From Acanthosepion lycidas (lineage: Eukaryota > Mollusca > Cephalopoda > Sepiida > Sepiidae): a stretch of 64,000 nucleotides of DNA. Positions 52,320 to 63,609 of this stretch are shown piece after piece. Below the pieces are notes generated by a model. The model saw nothing but the letters and a program-made list of their open reading frames with translations, was not told where the DNA came from and made no database searches. Position 1 is the first letter of the stretch; each line of letters begins with the position of its first letter. The stretch lies in assembly GCA_963932145.1 (NCBI GenBank), contig OZ010574.1, forward strand, positions 85,628,438 to 85,692,437. The letters are read 5' to 3'. The position numbers and the translations under genes were made by a program.

Positions 52320-53085
52320 GAAGAAAAATAATTATAAACTGAAATTAACACGATAATTATTCATATAAATATACTTTATCGATATCACTTGATACCCATT
52401 TTGTTGTGTGTTATTTATTGACTTCGGGTAAAAGTTTTGTTTATTATGAAGTTATATTTTGGTTAAGATTACAGCAGAAAACCAACAACAAATAAAACCT
52501 CAATGGTCTGTTACTGAATATTGCCCAACAGAGGGAATAAAATACGTCGGTCGACACTCCTTAAAAACACACGGGTTAATCTGGAAAGATTATTAGACAG
52601 TTTACATATTTTGGTGAACCACAAAACTGTTATTTTTATTTTTTTATTTTGTTGTTTTGTTTTTTGCGTGCTAAAGTGTACGGTGTTGAGGCAACATTTC
52701 CTTTTACAATTCGTAAGGAATTAATTTTTAAAAAAGAAATTGTGTCGACGGGAAAATCATATTTCTCGCATGAGGAGGTGAGGATAGTCAATAGCATTTT
52801 CCCATGAATGTCTTCAAGATATTTGTTCTCCAATGTGACAAGCCATCAACAGCTTTCACTTTCTTTGATGTTTACGTCTGTAGAATCATAATATTATCAA
52901 TTAAAGTCTTGAATACTTTTAACAATGGCAACAACTAAAATGAACAGAATATGTAATTCGAAGAGAAAATAATGGAACAATGAAAATGTTAACTTTATAC
53001 ATTACTTTAAACACACTTTTAGGAAGAACCACGTCCCATCAATACGAGAAAGAACAATAGCTGTTTGCGGAGTTTTTTTTTGTTT
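52320..53085. other. No gene seen
   Basis: Two shadow frames; no motif. Confidence 0.45.
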
Positions 53086-53109
53086 TTATATATATATATA
53101 TATAATTTT

Positions 53110-53500
53110 CCTCCAAACAAGATAATAAAGCCACAAAAAAGCAAAGGTTTATTGAGAGTTAATTAAAGCGAGAAAATATTTAGGAGAAAGAGCGCATTAA
53201 AAGATCAGGTTTCAAGGAGACAGAAGATGACGATTGACGTTGGCTTTTAATTTTTGAACATCGTAGTTGACAGAAAAGCAAGAAGCTCGAAGAGAGTTTT
53301 ACAAGTGAGAAGCAATTTTGAAAGTAAAATGATGAAACCTAACTTCCAATCTAGTACTGCGCTTAATATCTCTGATATCAGTGAATTTATTCCACCATTA
53401 AAGTCTTATAAGGTTCAGTTCGGGTGATGATTTAAGTCGACCTCTTAAGATAATGGCAAAAACTGCATCGCGAAAAGTAGTTATTGGGAGTTTTTTTTGT
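53110..53500 (-). mobile_element. CR1/jockey-like LINE C-terminus (family beta), decayed
   Basis: The plus strand carries the inverse of family beta: 'gttgacagaaaagcaagaag', 'atgatgaaacctaacttcc', 'aatctagtactgcgctt'. Same order as 35200-35400 and 61130-61290. Confidence 0.72.
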
Positions 53501-54130
53501 TTGTTTTTTTTTTTTTAGGTGATGACATTTTTCACCTGCCAAGCTCTTGTATTTCCTTCAGTGTCGAATATAACAATACAAGTTGTTTGCCATTTTCTAT
53601 TATAAATAATAAGAGTTATCAAGTTTGAAATCCCAGGATTAGGCACTCTTTTTTTAAGCATCACCCTATAAAAAGGGAGGTCAGTGCATTTTTAATTTTT
53701 ATTTTAATTCGTTTTCTTTTTAAGAAAAAGAAACACTACTGCATTTCGTGATTTCATTTTAGCTTCTCTTTGTAATCGACCATTGGAGCAATCATGAAAA
53801 ACCTATCAATGTCACTAGCAATTATAAATTGGTCACCATTCTGAAATCCAGGATATGTATTCAATTTTTTTATATGTTTTTAGGCTAGATTGCATAAAAA
53901 TAAGAATGACACTCATAGCATACCCACTCCCTAAACAAAAAAATAAAAATCCCAAAGTATTAATTTCAGGATGTACCTTAAATATACGTTTTCTCTGAGT
54001 ATATATATCTGAATGTGTTTGTATATTTAAATGTACGTGAATATGTGAGTATATATGAATGTGTTTGGCTATGTAAATGTATGTGTATAGGCATGAATAT
54101 GGGTTTATATGTAAATATATGTATATATGT
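53501..54130. other. No gene seen
   Basis: Degenerate TATG-rich stretch at about 53995-54140; otherwise nothing. Confidence 0.45.
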
Positions 54131-54134
54131 GTAT

Positions 54135-54420
54135 TTGTTTACAGTAATTTTCGTCCTGTACAAAGCCCAAGAGCCACTCTAGATAGAGGGTTACAAAGTA
54201 AAAGGTACAATTTATGGGGATATGTAAGGAAGATAGAAGTCTTATTAAAAGAAAATGCCCTATCCGGCTGGATTCGAATCTGCGTCACGCTTCGCGGGAG
54301 AAATCGTCGTTAGATTTTATGTACATTAACTGTCTCGGTCATGAAGATCGTCTTCGATTGGGCATGGTTCTACGTTTCGAATATGAAACTGCGTAGTTAT
54401 GAATTTTCGCGAATCTGAAC
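54135..54420 (-). mobile_element. Jockey/CR1-like LINE 3' end (as at 1141)
   Basis: The minus strand aligns with 1480-1725: 'cttacatatccccataaa' vs 'cccacatatccgcgtaaa', 'taaccctctatctagagtgg' vs 'gagccctctacctcgagtgg', 'tttgtacagg' vs 'cgtgtacagg'. A B-box-like 'GATTCGAATCC' here is a coincidence within LINE coding sequence. Confidence 0.7.
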
Positions 54421-54616
54421 GAAAGGGATGTGCTTAAAAGGTAGCATAGAAGTTCTCCTTAAAGTAAAACAAATGTTTGGACTAATGTCCTCATCTTTCC
54501 TATTTGCTATGTTTGGGCCAATGTATTCTTACGTGAACACGAGTCCGAAATTCTCGTTAAAGAAAGACAAAGGTTTGGGCTATTATCCACATTTTTCTTG
54601 TTTTAACCCGGCTTTA

Positions 54617-54617
54617 C

Positions 54618-54658
<41 letters not shown>
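54617..54658. repeat. (AAT)n microsatellite
   Basis: About 14 units just before the endonuclease fragment. It may be the 3' tail of a preceding LINE copy. Confidence 0.95.
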
Positions 54659-54661
54659 TGA

Positions 54662-55180
54662 ACACCACCCAGACCCAGTTACCGAGATAGAACCTGTTAC
54701 AATTCTATGGGACTACACAATACACACTGACAGAACAATCAAAGCCAACCGCCCATATATTGTTATTAAAGACCACAAACAAAAAAAGTACCTTCTTATT
54801 GATATGGCAGTACCTGCAGACGACAATTTATCTTTGAAGATATTCAAAAAGCTGTCAAAGGACCTTGAAATAGAAATCTCAGAAATGTGGCATATGGGAA
54901 CATCAACAATTTCTGTTGTAGTTGGAGCCCTAGGACTGGTTGGAAAAGATTCCAGTAGACTACTTGAAGAGATTCCTGGAAGTCCATGCCTGAAAGAAAT
55001 ACAAAAAATTGTTCTGACAAGTACAGCCCACACTTTACAAAGGTCTTTATCTATGTAATTTTTTTCTTTTTTTTTTTTTTTTTTTGTCAGTGGAAAGTGT
55101 CATGATGCCATTTCTAACCTTAGGTCCCTGGGCGGGACCCGGATAGAAATGTGTAAACGCCAGAAATCAAAGAAAATAAA
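54662..55180 (+). mobile_element. LINE 3' end with R2-type restriction-like endonuclease domain, copy 1
   Basis: The plus strand reads 'EPVTILWDYTIHTDRTIKAN', then 'RPYIVIKDHKQKKYLLIDMA' 'VPADDN' (54755-54830), then 'EIEISEMWHMGTSTISVVVG' 'ALGLVGKDSSRLLEEI' and ends 'LTSTAHTLQRSLSM' with stop at 55058. RPD...K..LLIDMAVP is the PD-(D/E)XK core of C-terminal endonucleases in R2/NeSL-type LINEs. Here the catalytic RPD is RPY, so the domain should be dead. A 3' UTR with 'ccttaggtccctgggcggga' follows, then a short 'aataataat' tail. Confidence 0.65.
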
Positions 55181-55580
55181 AATGATAATAATAATGCACA
55201 AATAGAACAATCAAAGATATTCCTCTAGACATCGTGATTGGAGACCGCAGATCATCAAAATACAAGGACCTTGAAATCGAAATTTCAAAAATGTGGCGCA
55301 TGAGGACATTAACAATTCCAGTTGTAGTTGGAGCCCTCGGATTGATTAGAAAAGATTTCAATGGACTCATTTAAGGAATCCCTGGTAGCCAATACCTTAA
55401 AGAAATACAAAAAATTGTACTCACAAGTACAGCCGACACCTTTTAAAGGGCTTTATCTATGTAAAATATGTATGATTCTTTTTTTTTCAAAACTGCTCAG
55501 TGAAAAATGTCATTTCTGACCTTAGGTCTCTAGTCGGGTCCCAGAAAGAAATGAGTATACACCAGAAACCAAAGGAAATA

Positions 55581-55626
<46 letters not shown>

Positions 55627-55650
55627 TGTAGTAGTAGTAGTAGTAATCTA
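55181..55650 (+). mobile_element. LINE 3' end of the same family, copy 2, with (TAG)n tail
   Basis: 'DLEIEISKMWRMRTLTIPVV' and 'VGALGLIRKDFNGLI' (55268-55365) repeat copy 1, but the 'KQKKYLLIDMAVP' segment is deleted and there are in-frame stops. The 3' UTR again has 'ccttaggtctctagtcgggt' and 'caccagaaaccaaagg', then about 65 bp of TAG repeats (55581-55645). Confidence 0.7.
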
Positions 55651-56205
55651 GGGTTTTCATTCACGCTTACCCCGATAATAATAAATCAATTTTTGTATCT
55701 TTTTTTTGTTACAAAAATATTTAGTTGCAAATTTTTTTATTAGGAATAATTTGACATTATTTTTCCAGAAAACTCTTTTGTACCAAATACAAGTGTCGGC
55801 TAGAATAGTTATGCCGGTGGGAAGTTTTTAACTAATAAAATAAGACAGCAAATTCAAGTAAACATTCCGTTGGTAATTTTATATAAGTTTGATCAACTTG
55901 AAACAATATAATTACTACGGAAAAAGTAATCTGAAAAATAATAAGCGTGCCATGCGAAATATGCAGCGCGCCGAGAGACGGCCGGGTGGGGAATTGAAGG
56001 AAATATTATTTTAATTGTGCTGGCATTTGTAATTCTTACACAAGAGTATCACTATTTTATGCAAAACTTATCTATATTAATTTGATACTCATTGCTTCGA
56101 TGACGGCAAGATGACCAAATTTAAAATTTAAACTGTGTGTTCGTTTAAAAGACTTCATTTATTGGAAGATACAGGGACCTGGCTGCAAAAGTAGGTATAC
56201 AGTAA
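55651..56205. other. No gene seen
   Basis: Undistinguished; 'cagcgcgccgagagacggcc' near 55965 is a short GC-rich patch. Confidence 0.4.
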
Positions 56206-56209
56206 GCCT

Positions 56210-58360
56210 TATACTAGTATTATAATAGTGATTCTTTAATATTAGAATTATATTAAAATAATCGTTCTTTATTACTAGAATTACATTATAATATTGGATC
56301 TTTAATACTAGAATTACATTATAATAGTGGTTCTTTAATACTAGAATTATAATAGTGATTCTTTAATACTAGACTTATATTATAATATTGGATCTTTAAT
56401 ATTAGAATTACATTATAATAGTGGATCTTTAATACTAGTATTATATTATAATAGCGGATCTTCAATAGTAGAATTAATATTATAATAGTGGATTTTAATA
56501 CTAGAATTATATTATAATAGTTTAGTCTTTAATACTAGAATTATATTATAATAGTTTTTTTTTAATACTAGAATTAATTTATAATAGTTGTTCTTTAATA
56601 CGAGAATTATATTATAATAGTGGTTCTTTGATACTAGAATTATATCATGATAGTGGTTCTTTAATACGAGAATTATATTATAATAGTGTTTTTTTTAATA
56701 ATAGAATTATATTATAATATTGGATCTTTAATACTAGAATTATATTATAATAGTGATTCTTTAATACTAGAATTATAAGAATGATTCTTTAATACTAGAA
56801 TTATATTATAATAGTGGTTCTTTGATACTAGAATTATATTATAATAGTGGTTCTTTAATACTGGAATTATATTGTAGTAGTGATTCTTTAATACTAGAAT
56901 TATCACAGTGATTCTGTAATACTAGACTTATATTAAATATTGCATCTTTAATTCTAGAATTATATTATAATAGTGGTTCTTTAATACTAGAATTATAATA
57001 TTGATTCTTTAATACAAGAATTATAATAATGATTGTTTAATACTAGAATTATAATAATGATTGTTTAATACTAGAATTAATTTATAATAGTGGTTCTTTA
57101 ATACGAGAATTATATTATAATAGAGGTTCTTTAATACGAGAATTATAATAGAGGTTCTTTAATACGAGAATTATCTTATAGTAGTGATTCTTTAATACTA
57201 TACTTATATTATAATATTGGATCTTTAATACTAGAATTACATTATAATAGTGGTTCTTTAATACTAGAAATATATTATCATAGTGGTTTTTTATACTAGA
57301 ATTATATTATAATAGTGGATTGTTAATACTAGAATTATATTACAATAGTGTTTCTTTAATACTAGAATTATATTATAATAGTGGACCTTTAATACTAGAA
57401 TTATATTGAAATAGTGGATTTTTAATACTAGAATTATAATGATGATTGTTTAATACTAGAATTATATTATAATAGTCGTTCTTTAATATGAGAATTATAT
57501 TATCATCGTGGTCGTTTAATACTAGAATTATATTATAATGGTGGTTCTTTAATACTAGAATTATATTATAATAGTGATTCTTTAATACTAGAATTATAAT
57601 AATGATTCTTTAATGCAAGAATTATATTATAATAGTGTTTCTTTAATACTAGAATTTTATTATTGTAGTTATTCTTTAATACTAGAATTATATTATATTA
57701 GTGGATCTTTAATACTTGCATTATATTATAATAGTATTTTTTTAATACTAGAATTATATTATAATTGTGAATTTTTAATACTAGAATTATATTATAATAG
57801 TGGATCTATAATACTAGAATTATAGTATATTAGTTTAATCTTTAATACTAGAATTATAATAGTGATTCTTTAATACTAGAATTATATTATAATAGTGGAT
57901 CTTTAATACTAGAACTATATTATAATAGTGATTATTAATACTAGAATTATATTATAATAGTGTTTCTTTAATACTAGAAATATATTGTAATAGTGATTCT
58001 TTAATACTAGAATTATATTATAATAGTGGATCTTTAATACTAGACTTATATTATAATATTGGTTCTTTGACATTTGAAATATATAATAGTGGTTCTTTAA
58101 TACTAGAATTATGTTATAATAATGGATAGAATTATATTATCATCGTGGTTCTTTAATACTAGAATTATATTTTAGTAGTGATTCTTTAATACTAGAATTA
58201 TATTATAATAGTGATTCTTTAATACTAGAATTATATTATAATAGTGGTTCTTTAATACTAGAATTATATTGTGGTAGTGATTCTTTAATACTAGAATTAT
58301 AATAGTGGTTCTTTAATACTAGAATTATATTATAATAGTGTTTATTTAATACTAGAATTT
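56210..58360. repeat. ~2.1-kb minisatellite, unit about 33 bp
   Basis: Unit 'gtggttctttaatactag' plus 'aattatattataata', with many shorter variants lacking 'ttatat'. By length there are about 65 units. Where consecutive units are exactly 33 bp, a frame encodes an 11-residue repeat of LILELYYNS type (57613-57825). This is arithmetic, not evidence of a protein. Confidence 0.97.
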
Positions 58361-59555
58361 ATGTAATTCATTAAAATCATTTTTAATATTTTTATTTTCA
58401 TAATTGTTTTCTGTAATACATTATTTTATTTTATTTTATGTTTTATTTTATCCTATATAATTTTATTATAATACATTATTTTTTTAATAATAATAAAAAA
58501 AATCTTACAGGAGTTTCTTAATGAAGGATTGTGCGAACAATTTGAACATTGACGGTTTTTTATGTTTATTATTGATATGTTTATTATTTTGTTTGTGTAA
58601 TCACTACAATACATTTTGTGCGCACGGTTTGTTTTTCATTACTGCATACCTACATGTGCATCCCCTGCTTATTCTGTTTATATTCAAAAAGGGTCAAAAA
58701 AATGACTTCAAAGTTGTTGCCAAAGAGAAAGGGGAAATAATTCTCTCGATACAGATGTCCATTTCAATTTCACTCAAATTTTATGTGTATTTACGTTTTA
58801 GTGTGTCTGTGTGTATGCATAATTTAATAAAATAACAGACTTTAAAATATTTCTAAAAAAAAAATTAAAATCTGTAATTATTACCAAATAAATCCCCAAA
58901 ACTTTAATAAAAACTTATTTTTGCCTGATATTTTTAGGGTATAAGAAATTAACGTCATGCCATTTTCCCATTCATTCTCTACTTTAAAAAAAAATCTCTC
59001 TCAATGTAGTTAAGAGAAAGAAAAGCAGATTTCTTTTCTTTTTAAATTATATTTCATGTACATAGTCAAATGGAAGCAAAGAGACAGTTTGACGGACCTG
59101 AAGCTTCTGATAACTTTGTCTTTTCTTTCTTGTCGCTAAATCTATGTCTGTAAGAGTTGTGTAGACTGAGTGGGCCGGGAATATATTCCAGTGTCTTATT
59201 TCAAACTCGGTCAAATTGTGAGTGTAGGAATGTGTACAAACTCGGTCAAATTGTGAATGTAGGCATGTGTGCTGACTTGCTGATTACGAATTAATAGTTG
59301 ATTATGAATTAAAAGCTAACTTTTAAATGAATGAAACTTTTAAATATACCTGTAACCTGGTTGATTACAATATGGTTTTTTATAAATTGATTTATCTATT
59401 TATTTGTTAATAATTCTTACATTCTGTAAATACGAAGTGACTTCAGTGACCTTGATAAAAGTTTATTTTTAAATCAATTTCAGAAATTATTTATCGTGGT
59501 TTAAATTTCACATGCACATCCTAAAAGACGAATAATGAATAAAAAAAAAAATATT
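58361..59555. other. No gene seen; one 104-residue frame
   Basis: The frame 58521-58835 has a hydrophobic stretch (about residues 12-55) but no domain I recognise, and lies in AT-rich DNA. A short tandem duplication 'caaactcggtcaaattgtga' occurs at 59201-59255. Confidence 0.4.
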
Positions 59556-59572
59556 GCACTAAATGAACATAT

Positions 59573-59968
59573 TTATACTATTTACATTATTTGGACTATT
59601 GTTCTTTTTTGTCATACTCACGATGTTTCGGCCGTTGTACGCTCCGGCATTCTTCAGGTGATTGAAACCTTTATTTCGTCCACCGGAGTAGATTGTTTTT
59701 GTTTCAACGTGCCATGCCTCTTCTGGGTATCTCATTTTGAGTTAATTCTCTTTAGTAACTCAACTCTCCAAGTTTTTGTTCACCTCTGCTGTGGCCAGAG
59801 ATTGAACTCACAACTCTTTGGGTCAAGTCACTGGATTACTTCAATCAACGCTTTTAACCACTGGGCTGGAACGTCGTGAATATGGCAACAAAGATGAGGA
59901 CAACAGTCCGAACAATGTAAATGGTGTAAATAATTGCAACACTTCGTCCTTGAAATATAGACAGATAT
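59573..59968 (+). mobile_element. R3 hairpin element, full copy
   Basis: Flanked by 'taaatgaacatat' (59560-59572) and 'taaatggacatat' (59969-59981), one mismatch. Arms at about 59576-59640 and 59868-59930. The body carries, on the minus strand, A-box 'CCAGCCCAGTGGTTAAAAGC' (59850-59869) and B-box 'GAGTTCAATCTCTGG' (59790-59804). The tail 'cttgaaatatagacag' is at the right end. The 114-residue frame across it is incidental. Confidence 0.9.
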
Positions 59969-59981
59969 TAAATGGACATAT

Positions 59982-60510
59982 GTGATTACGTTTGATTGAC
60001 CTAAAGACAATGTACGGCTTATTAATTATGACGCAATGCCTGGTGTAAATACAAGCGTGAGTTGTAGTGTAATTCTTATCCATACATGACGACTGCCCTG
60101 ATTCTAGCGCTTTTCTTTAACTTCCCATCCTTTTTTTCATTTTATAAACTGCGAAAGGCACAAGATATTTTGTTTACCTCTTACCTCTCTGCCGTAGCAG
60201 CGTTACCCAAGACATTCGGTTTTGGGCAGGAGTGAATTAAACGAATCGTGATCTGCGGAATCGAGTTTGCCAAACAGAAAAGCTACCAAGTTTTAATGTA
60301 TGACTAAGTGAATCATAAATAGGGCGGGTCGTGGGGTGGGTATAAAACCCCACAGGTGAGGTGATAAGTGCTTTACGGCAGGCTTTGGTCAGATGATGCA
60401 ACATATCCAGGCGCAGAGACCAACACCTGCATAGGTGGAGTCGGGCTTAGAAAAATGTTCAATAGGAATGAAGTATGGTGGTGGTAGAGATGGTGGTGTT
60501 TTTGTCGATG
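59982..60510. other. No gene seen
   Basis: Slightly GC-richer around 60290-60440, with no recognised motif. Confidence 0.4.
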
Positions 60511-60518
60511 AGTGTTTT

Positions 60519-60520
<2 letters not shown>

Positions 60521-60605
<85 letters not shown>

Positions 60606-60645
60606 CTGTGTGAATGACTGCGTGTGTGTGTGTGTGTGTGTGTGA
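60521..60645. repeat. (TA)n(GATA)n then (TG)n
   Basis: About 42 bp TA, about 38 bp GATA, then 'tgtgtg' repeats to 60644. Confidence 0.95.
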
Positions 60646-60790
60646 AAACATGAAAACGCGAAGCCTAGGTCTTATCTCAGCTGAGTTCTTCAGAGAAGCC
60701 GAATCATGACGAAGACATGGTCGACTCGTTTTCACAATTTGGAGGAGTGTCTCGATGCGTCAGCCTCGTTTAATGCACTCCTTTACAAGA

Positions 60791-60791
60791 T

Positions 60792-60854
<63 letters not shown>

Positions 60855-60856
60855 CA
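60791..60856. repeat. (CA)n then TA
   Basis: About 48 bp of CA followed by 15 bp of TA. Confidence 0.95.
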
Positions 60857-61009
60857 AAAAGAGAGAGATAGGTATGAAAAAAGCAACGTTGTACACAAGA
60901 ATAACGCGAAGGGAACTTCTAAATGAATTCGATCAATAAAATTGCTAACCACTGTACATGAACAGGTGCTCTATTTCTGCATTCTTTTTTTTTTTTTTGT
61001 TCATTTGAC

Positions 61010-61480
61010 GCCAAGCAAGACGATAATGCCACGAAGATGCACGGTGTTACTGGTGGGGTGGGGTGTGTGAAAGAAATGAGGAGAAAGGACAATAAAAGAA
61101 CAGCTTTCTGTTGGATAGAGGACAGCGATTGAGGTTGCATGATAATTTTTTAGGTGGTAGAAACCGGAAGATAATTCCGCAGGCGAGAAAACAAAACTCT
61201 TAGAAAAGAACTTACAGTTACATCTAGCTATTTCATCAGTAAAACGATGAGACCTAATTGCCAATCTAGTTATACACTTCAATTCACGCAGTCGACGTAT
61301 GAAGGCGAAGAGCTCATTAGAACAACAGGCACAAAAATATTTATAGAAAAGACAGTGGGAAACCACGTCACGGATGTGGAAAAGTGACCGAAATGCCAGG
61401 TTAGAACGTTAACATTATAGACTGTTTTTTGGATCATGCTGAGATTCTCGACATGTATAGCCGGAGCACCAGACTAGACA
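61010..61480 (-). mobile_element. CR1/jockey-like LINE C-terminus (family beta)
   Basis: Minus strand: 'ITRLAIRSHRFTDEIARCNC' (about 61270-61211), 'KFFSKSFVFSPAE', then a region with 'FYHLKNYHAT', ending 'IIVLLGVK' near 61003. It matches 'ATRLAVRSHRFTVKLARFSC' at 19.65 kb. Best-preserved beta copy for this segment. Confidence 0.83.
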
Positions 61481-61562
61481 TGACAGTAATATTCATATAC
61501 ATGAGTGTGAAAGCAGTGTATAATTTCACTATGTTTTTGTATGGAATGCCGTAATATCTTAA

Positions 61563-62048
61563 TGTTATGGTCCAAGGTTAGGACCATGGAAGAACAACAC
61601 GAAACACAACAGTAGAAATAACAAAGAATATATTACACAAAAAATAATACAGTGAAAGGGTTAGTAAGACTGTCCGACTGGTTTGGCGTGACTGCTATCA
61701 GCTCGACTCGATTCGGTATTTAGCCATACACCCACCCACCCACGAGGGTTGCATGGGGCACAAGGCCGAGTTTAACGTGGGTTTCCCGAGCTGGTAGGCT
61801 CAGCCAAAAAATTCACGTAGAACCCGTATAAACGGAACCGGGTTGGTCAACCTCCCCGAACGAGACACTGCCCTTCGGCGGAGCCTAGTCCGGGTTCCTC
61901 TCTTCTCAGGGGCAGAGAGTTCGACCGTCAAGCCGAGAAGCTCGGCTCGATTCAATACCGTTCCAATACTGTTCGTCTCTCTTGAGAGGCCCAGTGAATA
62001 TAGCATTCGGCAGAGTTCATTCTGTCGGTCTAGGTAGGCACCATGACA
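61563..62048 (-). mobile_element. Solo LTR (fossil) with perfect 5-bp target-site duplication
   Basis: Begins 'tgttatggtcc' and ends 'ggcaccatgaca' (TG...CA with about 9-bp imperfect terminal inverted repeat). It is flanked by 'cttaa' at 61558-61562 and 62049-62053. At 486 bp it is markedly GC-richer than its surroundings at 61670-62040. It shares the 'cttactaac' to 'gttatttc' order with 17597-17990 on the minus strand, which suggests minus-sense. Solo LTRs arise by recombination between the two LTRs. Frames inside are not genes. Confidence 0.82.
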
Positions 62049-62202
62049 CTTAATATATAAAAAACACAGTGTAACTTTATGTATCGATCACGACATCTGT
62101 TTTCACAGCTTGACAATAAGATTTCCCATTCTTATGGTGTTGAAACGTACAAGCCTTATGTTACCATGACAATAGAATATTTCATAGCCTAATAGTTTTC
62201 TA

Positions 62203-62207
62203 TTTCT

Positions 62208-62238
<31 letters not shown>

Positions 62239-62278
62239 CCTTCCATATGAGAATCATAATAAGAAGAGAGTCAAATTT

Positions 62279-62312
<34 letters not shown>
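62203..62312. repeat. Two TA arrays
   Basis: 62208-62234 and 62282-62312. Confidence 0.93.
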
Positions 62313-62315
<3 letters not shown>

Positions 62316-62410
62316 GTGCATGAAAAACCTTCCAGTGAACTCTTCAAAACAGATTGAATACATCAGAATAATAATAAGTTTGGCATAGAGCAGTTTACCT
62401 TTCAGCGCCT

Positions 62411-62483
<73 letters not shown>
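62411..62483. repeat. TA array, about 70 bp
   Basis: Uninterrupted (TA)n; the YIYI frame is an artefact. Confidence 0.95.
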
Positions 62484-62485
<2 letters not shown>

Positions 62486-62574
62486 AATGTAAAAGAACGA
62501 AGAGTAAGATTTCAGCGTTCACATTAATTTAAAACAGAGCTCATTACAAAAGTAGAGTCGTAAATATTTATTTA

Positions 62575-62895
62575 TTATGCAGTGTTACATTAGAACATGA
62601 ACATACCCACTACAAAACTCTACATCTTGTTTCAACGTTTAAAAAAGCCGGAAAACTTTTTTATCGTTTCATCAGGTGTGGAATCACATGTAAATCCTTT
62701 TATACCATTTATGAGACACTTTCCAATGACTGAAGTAGAAGGCATGCTTCGATAACTGCATTTCTAAATAGAATATTTCAGTCGCATCGTGATACGTACC
62801 TGATTAAACGTTGAACAAGTTTTCCGCTTTTTTTAACGTTGAAACAAGATGTACAGTTTTGGAGTGGGTATATGCATGTTCTAACGTAACACTGC

Positions 62896-62900
<5 letters not shown>
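62575..62900. mobile_element. Fold-back element R10, about 325 bp
   Basis: The left arm 'atgcagtgttac', 'acatgaacatacccactac', 'acatcttgtttcaacgtt', 'gccggaaaactt' (62576-62660) is inverted at 62820-62899. The core 62661-62815 has no recognised feature. A TA array of about 55 bp begins immediately after the right arm (62898-62953). Confidence 0.88.

Positions 62901-62954
<54 letters not shown>
62898..62954. repeat. TA array abutting the R10 arm
   Basis: About 55 bp (TA)n. Confidence 0.95.
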
Positions 62955-62955
<1 letters not shown>

Positions 62956-62974
62956 TGAACATTCAGGGAAAGGA

Positions 62975-63065
62975 TATATGTAAGTATAAAAGGGGAAGTT
63001 CAGGTCAACATCGTGCGGGAACAGTCTGTGTCCGGCTTAAACGCGCCGAATCAATCTATCTGCTA
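62975..63065 (+). repeat. Dispersed repeat R1, copy f (short)
   Basis: 'aaaaggggaagttcaggtc', 'caacatcg', 'cagtctgtgtccggcttaaa' parallels 4215-4270. Confidence 0.5.
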
Positions 63066-63510
63066 AAAATAAAGCGTAAAGATAAAATCAATCAGAATCG
63101 TTGTCTTCAGAAATGATTTATGATTACTTACCTTTAAGTGTCTTTTCTCTACCTTCAACACCCCTAACTCAAACATGTATGTATAATAAATGCAAACCCG
63201 TTTTGTTCAGTTTTTTAATTCAATTTATAAATAGAATTGTACATGCAAATGTTTTGCACTATGTCAACCAAAGATATCAATGAAAGAAAACAAAACAAAT
63301 AATAATATGTTCTGGGGTATTTTGTTCACGTGTGCATGCCAAAAATGTATATGTAGATATGTATCAACTGATGCGTGATACGACATAGCAAACACGACAA
63401 TTTTCTATCAGTTCAGATAGAAATCAATCCCGTCTGTTATCTTAAATAAATATGTAGGAGCGTATTAGTCGATGTGTCTGGCACAGGATTTCATGAAGGC
63501 TACCGAACAT
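63066..63510. other. No gene seen
   Basis: No feature recognised. Confidence 0.4.
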
Positions 63511-63514
63511 TTCT

Positions 63515-63605
63515 TCCAGGTAAATTCGCCTAAGTAATAAGCTCGATTCTCACCGTGTGTCCCACTGCTGCGGTGACACTCATCTTAGTAAATTAGCAGT
63601 CATGA
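63515..63605 (+). mobile_element. SINE-A fragment
   Basis: 'aagctcgattctcaccg' (B-box region) then 'tgtgtcccactgctgcgg'. The A-box is degenerate. Confidence 0.5.
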
Positions 63606-63609
63606 CGAA

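Noticed and set aside
54240-54300. B-box-like GATTCGAATCC suggesting a SINE
   Set aside because: The region aligns with LINE coding sequence at 1480-1725; the box is coincidental.
57613-57825. 70-residue frame with an 11-residue repeat (LILELYYNS type)
   Set aside because: 33-bp satellite units are a multiple of three, which produces a periodic frame by chance. Neighbouring units of other lengths break it at once.
58521-58835. 104-residue frame with a hydrophobic stretch
   Set aside because: Hydrophobic residues are expected from T-rich DNA; no signal peptide cleavage pattern or conserved motif seen.
61800-62037. Overlapping frames in the GC-rich patch, which at first suggested a host exon
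   Set aside because: The patch lies entirely inside the solo LTR, whose ends and target duplication are clear.
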